From Micromonospora qiuiae (GTDB lineage Bacteria > Actinomycetota > Actinomycetes > Mycobacteriales > Micromonosporaceae): a stretch of 64,000 nucleotides of DNA. Made by a program: the position numbers and the translations under genes. Below, piece after piece: positions 1 through 9,196 of this stretch (position 1 is the stretch's first letter; each line of letters opens with the position of its first letter). Location of the stretch: positions 62,001 through 126,000 of the forward strand of contig NZ_BOPC01000011.1 in the NCBI RefSeq assembly GCF_016863555.1, in the 5' to 3' direction. The notes beneath the pieces were generated by a model, which saw nothing but the letters and a program-made list of their open reading frames with translations, had not been told where the DNA came from and made no database searches.

Positions 1-1
1 A

Positions 2-1804
2 CCGCCACGGGCCGGCACCGACACGACGGCAGCGCCGGCCGGCACGGCAACGGTGGAGACGAAGCCGGCGGGCACGCCACCGGCCCGCACGGCAACGGCC
101 GGCACAACGCCAACCGGCACAACGCCGGCCGGCACGCCGACAGCGGGCACGACGCCAGCCGGCACAACGCTGGTGGGCACAACGCCGGTGGCGGTTGGGG
201 CCGGGGCGGTATCGGCGACAGGCGGACCGCAGCCGGTGCCGCCTGGCTACGGGCTGCCCCACTCGCCGTACGATTTCCGGCGGCCACCGCCACCGCCGTC
301 GTTCTTCGATCGGGTGTGGCCTGGACCCGCGCCGGACGGCGGCGACCGGGGCAGCGTACTGGCCGTCCTGGCCAGCGCGCTGGGCGTGGCGGCGTTCGTG
401 CCGCTCGGCCGCACCGGCATCGGCTGGTTCCTCGGCTGGCTGGTGCTCACCGCCGCCGTCACCATGGCGGTACGGCGCCACACCGACGCGCTGCCCCGCG
501 CCGAGCGCTGGGTCCGGGCCGGTTGGGCGGGCGGCGCCCTGGCGCTGCTCGCGGTGCTCGGCTTCCGCAACGCCTGGTGGCTGGTGACGTTCTGCGTGCT
601 CGGGGCGCTGGGTTGCGCAGCACTGGCGATCGTCGGCGGTCGACGACTCCGGTCGATCCTGTTCAGCCTGTTCGCCGCCCCGCTCGCCGGGTTCCGCGGT
701 CTGCCCTGGGTGCGTACCCACGTCCGGGCGCCCGGCAGCCCCGGCGCCGCACGCCGCGTCGTCTGGTCGGTCGCCGCCACCGTGGTCGTCCTGGTGGTCT
801 TCGGTACGCTGCTCTCCTCCGCCGACGCCGCCTTCTCCCGGGTCCTCGGTGCGGTCATCCCGGAGATCAGCGTCAGCGGCGTGTTCCGCTGGCTGTTCCT
901 CGCGGCCGTGGGCGGCCTGGTCGCGGTGGCCGCCGTCTACACGATCGCCGCGCCGCCGAACCTGGCGGCGCTGGACCGGCCCACCAGCCGCCGCCTCGGC
1001 CTGGTCGAGTGGGCGCCGCCGATCGCCACTCTCGTGCTCCTGTTCGGCGGCTTCGTCGCGGTGCAGTTCACCGTCCTCTTCGGCGGGCAGCGGCACGTGC
1101 TGAAGACCACCGGCCTCAGCTACGCCGAGTACGCCCGCAGCGGCTTCTGGCAACTGGTCGTCGTCACCCTGCTGACCCTGGCGGTGCTCGGCGCGGTGAC
1201 CCGGTGGGCCCGTCGGGACCGTCAGCTCGACCGGGTGCTGCTGCGGGTCCTGCTCGGCCTGCTCAGCGCGCTGAGCGTGGTCATCGTGGTGTCGGCGCTG
1301 TCCCGGATGTACACGTACCAAAAGGTGTACAGCTTCACCGGTGAGCGGATCTTCGTGATGGCGTTCGAGCTGCTGCTCGGTGCCGTCTTCCTGATGATCC
1401 TGGTGGCCGGCGTACGCTGGCGTGGCGGGTGGATCCCGCGACTGGCCGCGGCGCTCGGGGTGGCGATGCTGCTCGGGTTGGCGGTGCTCAATCCGGAAGA
1501 CTACGCGGCCCAGCGTAACGTGGCCCGGTACGAGCAGACCGGACGGATCGACGCCTGGTACCTGCGTGCCCTCTCCGCCGACGCCACGCCGGCCCTGGCC
1601 GCGCTGCCCGATCCGGTACGCCGCTGCACGCTGAGCTGGATCGCCGACGACCTGGCCGAGCCGGACCCGTGGTACGCCTGGAACCTGGGCCGCGACCGGG
1701 CCCGGTCGGTGCTCGACCGGCTGGGGCCCGACGCCATCGGCAACCAGCGCGACTGCCGCCGCGTCGACCGGCTCGACCTGCCGAAGACCCGATCGCCACG
1801 CTGA
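2..1804 (+). CDS. DUF4153/DUF4173-type polytopic membrane protein, 5' end outside window
   Basis: Probable integral membrane protein of the DUF4153/DUF4173 kind; function unknown. The reading frame is already open at base 2 and a GTG at 53 is the first start codon inside the window, so the true start is probably upstream. The first ~65 visible residues are low-complexity Pro/Ala/Gly/Thr repeats (PAGT, TAGT units), followed by a Pro-rich stretch (PPPPPSFFDR) and then about ten hydrophobic segments, with charged loops containing RRDRQLDR. A C-terminal soluble tail follows and includes NPEDYAAQRNVARYEQTGRIDAWY, given here only as the region around positions 1490-1560. That tail (conserved Asn-X-X-Asp/Tyr ahead of Leu-rich helices) fits DUF4173 proteins. 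A 14-bp-stem hairpin follows directly. Family call is from memory of the fold pattern. Confidence 0.72.
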   Translation, partial: PPRAGTDTTAAPAGTATVETKPAGTPPARTATAGTTPTGTTPAGTPTAGTTPAGTTLVGTTPVAVGAGAVSATGGPQPVPPGYGLPHSPYDFRRPPPPPSFFDRVWPGPAPDGGDRGSVLAVLASALGVAAFVPLGRTGIGWFLGWLVLTAAVTMAVRRHTDALPRAERWVRAGWAGGALALLAVLGFRNAWWLVTFCVLGALGCAALAIVGGRRLRSILFSLFAAPLAGFRGLPWVRTHVRAPGSPGAARRVVWSVAATVVVLVVFGTLLSSADAAFSRVLGAVIPEISVSGVFRWLFLAAVGGLVAVAAVYTIAAPPNLAALDRPTSRRLGLVEWAPPIATLVLLFGGFVAVQFTVLFGGQRHVLKTTGLSYAEYARSGFWQLVVVTLLTLAVLGAVTRWARRDRQLDRVLLRVLLGLLSALSVVIVVSALSRMYTYQKVYSFTGERIFVMAFELLLGAVFLMILVAGVRWRGGWIPRLAAALGVAMLLGLAVLNPEDYAAQRNVARYEQTGRIDAWYLRALSADATPALAALPDPVRRCTLSWIADDLAEPDPWYAWNLGRDRARSVLDRLGPDAIGNQRDCRRVDRLDLPKTRSPR

Positions 1805-1809
1805 CGGGC

Positions 1810-1840
1810 CCCGCGCGGCCGGACTGTCCGGCCGCGCGGG
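1810..1840 (+). terminator. Strong hairpin after the DUF4153 gene
   Basis: Perfect 14-bp inverted repeat (1810-1823 with 1827-1840) and a 3-nt loop, a few bases after the stop. There is no T-run, as is common in actinomycetes. It may serve both this gene and the convergent gene ending at 1884. Confidence 0.75.
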
Positions 1841-1883
1841 ACTCCCATCGGGGAGAGCGAGATTGGTCAGCTGTCGACGACAG

Positions 1884-2762
1884 CTAGAACCCGTTCCACA
1901 CGCTCGCCGAGCACTCGTAGGTTTTCCCACCATCCTGGGAGATGCATCGCATCAGGAACTTCCCGAGGAAGGGAACTTTGAAGGTGTAGATGTGGGCCTT
2001 GGTCTTCCCGTACTTCACGCCGGATTTGTGATCGAGGTCGGCAAGGGTCCAGTCGGGATCCGGCTGCTTCAGCACGGCCACGCTCTTGAGCGAGTCGACG
2101 CGCCCGCCGAGGAAGAACCGCCTGGCGTCCGCCGCCGACAGCTCGCTGTCGCCGCCGAGAACCTCCACCATCTCCAGGTCCTCGAGGGACACGTCGCTGG
2201 CCTTCTCGGCGGTCGTCCTCGCCGCTCCCAAGGTGGTGTGGCCGAACAGGTCGAGGCCCGTGCTACGGACGGGCTGGGGGCAAATCCACCTGCCCATGTA
2301 ATCGGTGCACAGTGTCGTGCACCAGTCGCGGCCATCCGGAACGGAGTTGGCGAAGACCAGGGTCGACGTGGGTTTCCCGTCGGTGGGGGAACCGTCGTAC
2401 CTGCCGTCGGCGAGGTCGGCCATCGTCGTGTTGAGGAGTTCCTTGCCGCCCGGCATCACGCCCAGCAGCTTGACGCCTTTGACATCGTCGCCGGCGGCTA
2501 GCGCCATCAGCTGGTCGACGGTCAGGCCCTTACCCTCGGTCTCGACCGCCGTGACCTGGTCCAGGCCACCGAGGGGCTTGCCGGTCAGCCGCTCCATCTC
2601 GTACAGCATCTGCCCGGGAGCACCGGGCTGGTCGGTGACCGTCACGGTGGGGACGACGGTTTCGACGGCACCCGAGGGAACGGAGGCGACCGCCAGTGCG
2701 ACTGCCGTCACGGCGGCCACGATCGCGGCCCGCCTGGCGGCTACCTTCCACGCTGCTCTCAT
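1884..2762 (-). CDS. Secreted protein of unknown function (pair member 2)
   Basis: 292-residue predicted exported protein; family not recognised. I start at the ATG whose A is also the last base of the upstream stop (TGATG at 2764-2760), implying translational coupling; a GTG four codons earlier is less likely. An Arg-rich n-region (MRAAWKVAARR) and a hydrophobic Ala/Val core with a likely cut near SGAVETV make a Sec signal. The mature part has an acidic GLDQVTAVETEGKG segment, a Cys-containing loop (WCTTLCTDYMGRWICPQP), and a final ISQDGGKTYECSASVWNGF tail with one more Cys. It shares layout with the upstream gene product: a mid-region of Leu/Ala/Gly helices with VKVLKVV-like repeats and a short C-terminal tail. 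Together with the divergent AfsR-type regulator it may form a signalling or exported-effector unit; this is inference. Confidence 0.6.
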   Translation of the reverse strand: MRAAWKVAARRAAIVAAVTAVALAVASVPSGAVETVVPTVTVTDQPGAPGQMLYEMERLTGKPLGGLDQVTAVETEGKGLTVDQLMALAAGDDVKGVKLLGVMPGGKELLNTTMADLADGRYDGSPTDGKPTSTLVFANSVPDGRDWCTTLCTDYMGRWICPQPVRSTGLDLFGHTTLGAARTTAEKASDVSLEDLEMVEVLGGDSELSAADARRFFLGGRVDSLKSVAVLKQPDPDWTLADLDHKSGVKYGKTKAHIYTFKVPFLGKFLMRCISQDGGKTYECSASVWNGF

Positions 2763-3490
2763 CAGAACCGCCACTCACAGGTGAACACCACGCTGAGGCT
2801 GGGCCCGGGCACGGGCACCAAGCGGCAGTGGTCCCGCACCACCTCACCGAGTTCTTCGAGCACGCCGACGACCCACGCGATGGCCCGCTTGATGGCGCCC
2901 CAGAAGCTCAGATAGACCACGGTCGGCTCCTTCGTGCCGACGTCGGCGATGATGTCGTCCATCGTCTTCGCGGGATCGGGCCGGTCCACGACCTTCAGCA
3001 CCTTGGCGCCGGTGGTGTCCTTGCCCGCCAGGAGCGCCTCGATCTCCTCGGGGGTTCGTTTCCGGCCGTCGTCGACCACCACGACCGCGCGGTCGATGAT
3101 CAGTTCCTTTTCGCCGGTGAGGGCCGCGGTGATGCCGGCGATCTCGGCCATCGTGAGCTTGCCGGCCAACGCGGAGCCCGCGAACTGCCGGACCGAGACG
3201 TTGCCGGTCGGATCGATCTGGATTTCACTGGCGGTGATGGCGTCCGCTCGGTCGGATGGCGCCCACGCGAACTCCCACTGCCCGCCGACGCAGCGGAACT
3301 GGCTGTGCACCGTGCGCTCAGGCTCGGTGGCGGTCTTGATGACCTCGCCGCGCTCGTTCAGGTACTGGACGACACAGTCGGTTCCCCCCTTTCGCGGCTC
3401 GTCGGGCCGGGCCACGGCGACGGCGGGCATGGCCAGGACCATGCCGCTGACCACCCCGAGCACCGCCGATCGGTACGTCATGCGCCTCAT
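2762..3490 (-). CDS. Secreted protein of unknown function (pair member 1)
   Basis: 242-residue predicted exported protein, no family recognised. The ATG at 3490 is preceded by GGAG at a good distance; a longer frame reaches 3541 and another ATG lies at 3481. The N-terminus (MRRMTYRSAVLGVVSGMV, then AMPAVAVA) is a typical Sec signal with cleavage near VAVARP. The mature part opens with TDCVVQYLNERGEV, then a FRCVGGQWEFAW segment, an EIEALLAGKDTTGAKVLKVV stretch comparable to the neighbour's DVKGVKLLGV region, and ends in VVFTCEWRF. The final Cys pattern and the GKDTTGAKVL-type segment suggest distant paralogy with the downstream gene. Its stop overlaps the next start (TGATG). The 220-bp gap to the regulator at 3711 should hold divergent promoters. 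Confidence 0.6.
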   Translation of the reverse strand: MRRMTYRSAVLGVVSGMVLAMPAVAVARPDEPRKGGTDCVVQYLNERGEVIKTATEPERTVHSQFRCVGGQWEFAWAPSDRADAITASEIQIDPTGNVSVRQFAGSALAGKLTMAEIAGITAALTGEKELIIDRAVVVVDDGRKRTPEEIEALLAGKDTTGAKVLKVVDRPDPAKTMDDIIADVGTKEPTVVYLSFWGAIKRAIAWVVGVLEELGEVVRDHCRLVPVPGPSLSVVFTCEWRF

Positions 3491-3710
3491 CAAGCGCTCC
3501 AATCCTCGATCGAGACTGACTCCTGAAGCGTGGTGGTCCACACCGCAGCGGCGCTGAAACGAAGCTGAAAGACGGTGGTCCCGGGGCCGATGTCAGGCGG
3601 ACGACAGTGTCGTGGAACATGGTCGGGTCGAGGTTCCGACAGACGGTCGGCCACGCGTGATCCGGCCCTAAGCTCGACCCGGAGCCGTCCGCTCACCGGT
3701 GGAGGGATGT

Positions 3711-6518
3711 ATGCAGGTACGGCTTCTCGGGCCGGTCGACGTGGCCGTGGGCGCGGTCGCGCGGTCGGTCCCCGGCCTACGCCGCAAAGCCGTGCTCGCG
3801 GTCCTTTCCCTACACGCGGGCGAGATCGTGAGCACGGGTCGCCTCATCGACATCCTCTGGGGTGATCGGGCACCCGCAACGGCCCGCAACACTCTGCAAG
3901 CTCACGTGTCGTACCTTCGCAAGGTCATCGGCGGGCGGGAGGCGATCGTGGCCCGGCCGCCCGGCTACGTACTGCAGATCGGCCCCGAGGCCACCGACGC
4001 CGCAGCCGCCGAACGCCTGATCGGGCAAGCCAAGCGCTCGGCGGACCCTGACCGCGTCGCGTCCGGGCTTCGGGCCGCCCTCGCCCTGTGGCGTGGCCCG
4101 GCACTGGCGGATGTCGGCGGCGTCGGGTGGTTGGAGGCACAGGCGGAACGCCTGACGCATCTGCGGCGGGAGGCCGCACACGCGTTGATCGAGGTCCGCC
4201 TGACCATGGGGGAACACATCGATCTGGTGCCGGAGCTGCAGCGTTTGACCGCACAGCAGCCGTACGACGAGGGCCTTCACCGACAGCTCATGATCGCGTT
4301 GTACGGCGCTGGCCGACAGGCCGAAGCGCTCGCGACGTATCAGCGCCTGCGGGAGCGACTCGCGGAGGATCTCGGCATCGCACCGACCCCTACGTTGCGG
4401 CAGCTCGAAGTCGCCATCCTGCGCCAGGATCCCGGTCTCGATCCCCAGCCACGGGTGATCACCGTGGCGACTCCCCCACCCGACCGGGCCGTCCCGGCGC
4501 AACTTCCCCTGGCGACGCGGACGTTTGTCAGCCGTACCGCAGAACTCGCGCACCTGGACGCGATCCTGGACAAGATGGCTGAGGCGGACCCGACGCGCCC
4601 GGAGGCCGTGGTGATCTCTGCATTTTCCGGGACCGCGGGGATAGGTAAGACCGCTCTCGCCGTGCACTGGGCCCATCGGGTCGCGGCACGTTTCCCCGAC
4701 GGCCAGCTCTACGTGAACCTGCGCGGGTTCGACCCCGCCGCGTCGGTCCTGGACCCTGCCGCCGCGATCCGCTCGTTCCTCGACGCGTTCGGGATACCGG
4801 TGCAGCAGATTCCGGCCGATCTGGATGCCCAGGCCAGCCTCTACCGCAGCACTCTCGCCGGCAAGCGGGTACTGGTTCTGCTGGACAACGCCCGCGACGT
4901 CGAGCAGGTCCGCCCACTGCTGCCCGGCTCGCCGGGATGCCTGGTCTTGATCACCAGCCGCAACCGGCTCACCCCGCTTGTCGCGACCGAGGGTGCCCAT
5001 TCATTGGCCCTGGACCTGCTGTCCCCGGCAGAGGCCCGGGAACTCCTGGTCGGCCGTCTCGGCGCCGATCGGATCGCCGCGGAGTCGCAGGCCGTCGACG
5101 ACATCGTCGCCCGCTGCGCCGGTCTTCCTCTCGCCCTTGCCGTGGCCGCGGCCCGCGCGGCAACGCAGCACACCTTCTCCCTCGCGGCGATCGCCGCCCA
5201 GTTACGCGACACCGCAGGTCACCTGGACGCGCTGCGCGGTGGTGACGCCGCCACCGATATCCGGACGGTGTTCTCCTGGTCCTACCGCACGCTGAGCCCG
5301 GACGCCGCACGGCTGTTCCGGCTGTTGGGTCTACACCCCGGACCGGACCTCACCGCACCGGCCGCGGCCAGCCTGGCCGGCATTCCGATACAACCGGCGC
5401 GCCTGCTGCTGGCCGAACTCGTCGACGCACACCTGCTCACCGAGCGCAGCCCCGGCCGTTACACCTTCCACGATCTGCTCCGGGTCTACGCCGCAGAACA
5501 GGCCTACGACCTCGACGACGAGGACACCCGACGGGCCGCGCTGAACCGGATCCTCGACCACTACCTGCATGCCGCGCACGCCGCCACGGCACTCCTGGGC
5601 CCGAGCCTGGCCCCGCCGATCAGCCCGGCGCCGCTGCCGGCCGGCATCACCACCGAGGAACACGCTGACGACGACGCCGCGCTGGCCTGGTTCACCGCCG
5701 AGCGCGTCGTGCTCCTGGCCGCCGTCGAGTACGCCGCCGAAGCCGGTTTCGGTGCGCATGCGTGGCAACTCGCCTGGGCGCTGAGCACCTTCCTGGTCCG
5801 GCAGGGGTTCTGGCCCGATCAGGTAACCGCCCAGACCACCGCGTTGGCCGCCGCACGCCGCGCGGGTGACCTCACCGGCCAGGCGAATGCCCTGCTCAAC
5901 CTCAGTATCGGCTACTCCCGATCGGGTCAGATGGACAGCGCGTTGCCATGTCTGCAGCAAGCCGCCGAGCTGTTCGAAACGGTCGGCGATCCCGCCGGGC
6001 AGGCGACCGCCCTGGAGGGTCTGGCATGGCTTGCCGAGCGGCAGGGTCGCCTCGCCGAGGCACTCAGCATGATGCAACGCGGCCTGGAGCTCGTCGGTGC
6101 CGAAGAGCACCGGTACGCGGCGGTCAGGCTCCTCAACGGCGTCGGCTGGTGCCACGCACTGCTCGGCGAACACGAGCTGGCTGTCACCTACTGCGAACGG
6201 GCACTGGACGTGTCCCAGGGGCTCAACGACCGGAACAACGAAGCCGCCACCTGGGACAGCCTCGGCTACGCCCACCGCCACCTCGGCAACTATCGGCAGG
6301 CCGTCACCTGCTATGAACGTTCCGTCGGCCTGTACCGAGAACTCACCGACAACTACAACGAAGCCCTCACCCTGGCCGATCTCGGGGACGCTCACCACGA
6401 TGCGGGTCACTGCCGAGCCGCCCACCAGGCCTGGCAGAGGGCCGTGGAGATCCTCGATCGACTCGGTCACCCGGACGCGGATCCGGTACGCGCCAAACTC
6501 ACCGCGCGACCCGGCTGA
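3711..6518 (+). CDS. AfsR/SARP-family regulator with NB-ARC and TPR domains
   Basis: Large cytoplasmic transcription activator of about 935 residues. I use the ATG at 3711, preceded by GGAGGG, rather than the GTG at 3699. Residues ~1-95 are an OmpR-type winged helix starting QVRLLGPVDV, ~95-250 the bacterial transcriptional activation domain (RLIGQAKRSADPDRVASGLR; ALIEVRLTMGEHIDLVPELQ). From ~275 an NB-ARC/STAND ATPase follows with Walker A GTAGIGKTAL near residue 306 and RVLVLLDNARDVEQVRPLLP as Walker B. The C-terminal ~300 residues hold about five TPR units (GQANALLNLSIGYSRSGQMD; EAATWDSLGYAHRHLGNY). Such proteins sense a signal through TPR/NB-ARC and activate secondary-metabolite or developmental genes. 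The divergent secreted pair is the obvious local target, unproven. Confidence 0.93.
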   Translation: MQVRLLGPVDVAVGAVARSVPGLRRKAVLAVLSLHAGEIVSTGRLIDILWGDRAPATARNTLQAHVSYLRKVIGGREAIVARPPGYVLQIGPEATDAAAAERLIGQAKRSADPDRVASGLRAALALWRGPALADVGGVGWLEAQAERLTHLRREAAHALIEVRLTMGEHIDLVPELQRLTAQQPYDEGLHRQLMIALYGAGRQAEALATYQRLRERLAEDLGIAPTPTLRQLEVAILRQDPGLDPQPRVITVATPPPDRAVPAQLPLATRTFVSRTAELAHLDAILDKMAEADPTRPEAVVISAFSGTAGIGKTALAVHWAHRVAARFPDGQLYVNLRGFDPAASVLDPAAAIRSFLDAFGIPVQQIPADLDAQASLYRSTLAGKRVLVLLDNARDVEQVRPLLPGSPGCLVLITSRNRLTPLVATEGAHSLALDLLSPAEARELLVGRLGADRIAAESQAVDDIVARCAGLPLALAVAAARAATQHTFSLAAIAAQLRDTAGHLDALRGGDAATDIRTVFSWSYRTLSPDAARLFRLLGLHPGPDLTAPAAASLAGIPIQPARLLLAELVDAHLLTERSPGRYTFHDLLRVYAAEQAYDLDDEDTRRAALNRILDHYLHAAHAATALLGPSLAPPISPAPLPAGITTEEHADDDAALAWFTAERVVLLAAVEYAAEAGFGAHAWQLAWALSTFLVRQGFWPDQVTAQTTALAAARRAGDLTGQANALLNLSIGYSRSGQMDSALPCLQQAAELFETVGDPAGQATALEGLAWLAERQGRLAEALSMMQRGLELVGAEEHRYAAVRLLNGVGWCHALLGEHELAVTYCERALDVSQGLNDRNNEAATWDSLGYAHRHLGNYRQAVTCYERSVGLYRELTDNYNEALTLADLGDAHHDAGHCRAAHQAWQRAVEILDRLGHPDADPVRAKLTARPG

Positions 6519-6534
6519 CCGTTGCTGCGTGCTG

Positions 6535-7713
6535 TCACGCCTCCCGCTGCGAACCCTGTCTTCCGTCGCCGTCCCGTTTTCGGGACCAGAAGATCGTCGC
6601 GCCCAGCAGGCCGGCGGCCAGCAGGGTCACCCCGGAGACCGTCACCGCCTTGGTCTGTCCGCTCACGTCCGGCATCAGGAAGGCGGCGATGTCCAGCAGG
6701 AACGCCGCGGACGCGACCACGGTGAGCGCGGCGGCGACCCGGTTGAGCCGCCCGTCCAGCTGTGCGCTGCGCAGGGACGACTCGGCGAGCAACGAGGCGT
6801 TCACGTGGGTGAGCAGCTTTTCCGCACGCTCGTGCGTACCGTCGAGCCCGATGGTCTCGCGGGCGGCGATGTAGGTGGCGCGGTGGTCCTGGCCGGACTC
6901 GACGCGGTAGGCGTCGAGCCGGTGGTAGTCGGCCCAGACGCTGTCGAGGAAACGCCGAAACTCCGGGCCCTCGAGCCGTCCGCGGGCCGCGCGGGCCAGT
7001 TCGGTCAGGATCCGGAGCCCGCCGACGCTGGCGCCGACCAGCACCGACTGCTGCGCGACGGCGATATCGGCGGGTTCCAGCATCGCCAGGATGTCGTCCA
7101 TGCGTTCCGGGGACGGATCACTGTCCCAGGCGTAGGTGTATGGCAGCAGGATCTGGCAGTGGGGGCCCAGCACCAGGTTGGGCACCCGAGGATCCGACTC
7201 CCAGGCGGGCTCCCGGGCGATGAAGTGGCAGTTGTATCGAACGGCGCGGGGGTCGACCTCCGTCCAGTCGGAGGCCTCGGCCCCGCCGGGCGGTACCACC
7301 AGGTGCGTGAGAAGCCCGGACTGCTTCGCGCCGGCCAGCACCTCCCCCAGCAACGCTCGGTCGGCCTCGCGAAGCTTGCGGTTGATCGTCGCGTCCAGCG
7401 CGGCCAACTCCTGCGCGTCGCGCTTGCGGAGATCGGTCGGGTGGTGCAGGGCGTACGCCACGAGCACGGCACCGGCGGGGAGGATCCGGATCCGACAGCT
7501 GACGATCGCTGCCTCGGGCAGGCTGACCGCGGCCCGGACGGTGTCCGTGAGATCGACCTCGAGCGTCTCCTCGGAGTTGTAGGCCACCGAAGTGAGCGTT
7601 CCCGGGACGGGGTGCAATTCGCCCCGTCCCGGCAGCACCACCCGCTTCACCCCACGGTCGAGCGCGTAGTGCAGGGGGTAGGCCCTGCTCTGGACGTGCA
7701 GCACATCGATCAC
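6535..7713 (-). CDS. C-terminally membrane-anchored protein of unknown function
   Basis: 392 residues, GTG start overlapping the upstream methyltransferase stop (GTGA at 7713-7710), so the two are cotranslated. The first ~320 residues look soluble and mixed alpha/beta with many Glu/Arg; the last ~70 hold two hydrophobic helices (RVAAALTVVASAAFLLDIAAF and VSGVTLLAAGLLGATIFW regions, 6600-6740) ending in a basic tail, so the bulk should face the cytoplasm with a C-terminal anchor. No catalytic motif is recognised. The layout (large soluble N-part, paired C-terminal helices) recalls CorA-like or effector membrane proteins, but I do not claim homology. The convergent regulator ends only 16 bp away. 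Confidence 0.65.
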   Translation of the reverse strand: MIDVLHVQSRAYPLHYALDRGVKRVVLPGRGELHPVPGTLTSVAYNSEETLEVDLTDTVRAAVSLPEAAIVSCRIRILPAGAVLVAYALHHPTDLRKRDAQELAALDATINRKLREADRALLGEVLAGAKQSGLLTHLVVPPGGAEASDWTEVDPRAVRYNCHFIAREPAWESDPRVPNLVLGPHCQILLPYTYAWDSDPSPERMDDILAMLEPADIAVAQQSVLVGASVGGLRILTELARAARGRLEGPEFRRFLDSVWADYHRLDAYRVESGQDHRATYIAARETIGLDGTHERAEKLLTHVNASLLAESSLRSAQLDGRLNRVAAALTVVASAAFLLDIAAFLMPDVSGQTKAVTVSGVTLLAAGLLGATIFWSRKRDGDGRQGSQREA

Positions 7714-8534
7714 GGCCCGGCCACCGCCACATGCTCCGGGATCAGCTCGATCTCGGGTACGACGACCTCACCGAGGTACCGGCGCTGAAGGTCCTCGGGG
7801 CTGTGGTTCTCCACCGGGCCGCCCACGATGGTCGAAATGTCACCGGTCGTCAGATAGGTGGCGTCCTCGGGCACCGACCGCTTCCGGAACCACCGGCGTT
7901 GCGCCGCCAGCACCGGGTGATCCGCAGTGGAGAGCGGCCAGTAGCTGACCACCGTCAGGGTGTCCGGTGCCGCCGATACCCCCAGCCCGATGACCGCCCT
8001 GGCGTCATCCGGAGGCAGGTAGAAGACCAGCCCCTCGGCCACGTACGCGACGGGCCGCCCGGCGGCGAACTGCCGGATGCGGTCCAGGAGACGGCGACGT
8101 GACTCCGGCTCGTTGAGATCCGCCGCGACATGCTCGACCTCTCGTTGATCGAGCAGGCCGGCTGCCCGCAGCTCGGCAGCTCGTCGCCGCTTGGCCGCCA
8201 CGATGTCGGGCAGATCGACCTCCATCGCTGCAGCGAACGGCAGCAGCCACGGGTACGAGGAGAAACCGGCGCCGCACACCACCAGCACCGTGTCGCTGCG
8301 CTTCTCCAAGGCCTGGGTCAGGGTTTCCAGGATGATGCGGCCACGCAATGACACGACCAGGTCGTCATGCGGATACACCGATTCGGCGAACTCGTTCCAC
8401 ATGTGTCGAACCGCGCCGCGTTGCTCGTCGGAAATCCACTCTCGCGCCAGCGGATCGGCCGCGAGGTCCTCCCGTCGCGCTCGTGATTCGTTGACCAGGT
8501 ACGCGGTAAGTCCGACATCGTTGTGCACGTCCAC
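7710..8534 (-). CDS. LCMT/PPM-family class I SAM-dependent methyltransferase
   Basis: 274-residue methyltransferase of the leucine carboxyl methyltransferase-like O-methyltransferase family. The SAM-binding loop is VLVVCGAGFSSYPWLLPF (about residues 83-100), followed by the acidic strand end MEVDLPDIVAAKRR that normally contacts the SAM ribose, then VEHVAADLNEP, and AYVAEGLVFYLPPDDARAVI, which matches the family's EGLLMYL motif. The length is normal. GTG start at 8534; an in-frame stop lies just upstream and there is no convincing ribosome site. Its stop overlaps the next gene's start. The substrate is unknown; relatives act on small secondary metabolites and the coupled membrane protein may be part of the same process. 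Confidence 0.85.
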   Translation of the reverse strand: MDVHNDVGLTAYLVNESRARREDLAADPLAREWISDEQRGAVRHMWNEFAESVYPHDDLVVSLRGRIILETLTQALEKRSDTVLVVCGAGFSSYPWLLPFAAAMEVDLPDIVAAKRRRAAELRAAGLLDQREVEHVAADLNEPESRRRLLDRIRQFAAGRPVAYVAEGLVFYLPPDDARAVIGLGVSAAPDTLTVVSYWPLSTADHPVLAAQRRWFRKRSVPEDATYLTTGDISTIVGGPVENHSPEDLQRRYLGEVVVPEIELIPEHVAVAGP

Positions 8535-8603
8535 ATGGAATCATGAACCGCCAACACGACAGATGCCCGCATCCGCCAGCTCCGATCCGGCACGTGCGAC
8601 AGG

Positions 8604-8677
8604 TGGGGCGGGCGGGACTCGAACCCGCGACCGAGGGATTATGAGTCCCCTGCTCTAACCTGCTGAGCTACCGCCCC
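8604..8677 (-). tRNA. tRNA with CAU anticodon, probably tRNA-Met
   Basis: A full cloverleaf can be folded on the minus strand: 7-bp acceptor GGGGCGG/CCGCCCC, D-arm GCTC/GAGC, anticodon stem GGGGA/TCCCT with loop CTCATAA (anticodon CAT), T-arm GCGGG/CCCGC with TTCGAGT loop, discriminator A. CCA is not encoded. The TAG after the acceptor and the elongator-like D-loop fit elongator tRNA-Met; tRNA-Ile2 (lysidine-modified CAU) cannot be excluded by eye. Confidence 0.93.
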
Positions 8678-8847
8678 GGCACCGGGCGGAATTTTATCCC
8701 GCTCGGCTGATCACCGAACAGCGCCAGGGTCTCTTTTTTACCGGCATCGTCCCCACCAGGAGCGCGATGGGCAACGCGACACCGGCCAGGAGACGGAGGC
8801 ACGAGAAACGCCCACCGGATTGCGATGGGCGTCATGATGAGGGGAAG

Positions 8848-8920
8848 CTCCCCCGTTTGGACTCGAACCAAAAACCTGCCGGTTAACAGCCGGCTGCTCT
8901 GCCAATTGAGCTACGGGGGA
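8848..8920 (-). tRNA. tRNA-Asn (GUU)
   Basis: Cloverleaf on the minus strand: acceptor TCCCCCG/CGGGGGA, D-arm GCTC/GAGC, anticodon stem GCCGG/CCGGC around loop CTGTTAA (anticodon GTT), T-arm with TTCGAGT, discriminator G. CCA is not encoded. It lies 170 bp upstream, on the same strand, of the CAU tRNA. Confidence 0.96.
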
Positions 8921-9196
8921 CCGCATCATCCGCACCCGGCGAGGATCTCTCCGCACCAGGCGACGGGGACAAGAGTACAGGACTCCGGGGGGTCTTGGTC
9001 CAGGGGGTTACCCATCCCGTCCGAGATCAAGAAGACAGGATTACCCGGACAAATCACCATCCCGGCACCAGGAGGTATGAGCGGAGAGCAGGATGGGTAG
9101 TTAGCTGCCGACGACAGGACGCAGGCGCGAACGGGTCGGTCCCGCCCACGGACACGGGGGCGGGGCGACGGCGCGTCAGGTACGAAAGGAGCCGCC
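8921..9196. other. Intergenic region without a gene
   Basis: About 275 bp between tRNA-Asn and the YtxH-like gene. I see no conserved gene or RNA. It should hold the tRNA promoter (minus strand) and the promoter of the gene at 9197, whose ribosome site AAAGGAG lies just before 9197. Confidence 0.5.

Noticed and set aside
8604..8920. Integration hot spot at the two tRNA genes
   Set aside because: No integrase gene and no second copy of a tRNA 3' end nearby.
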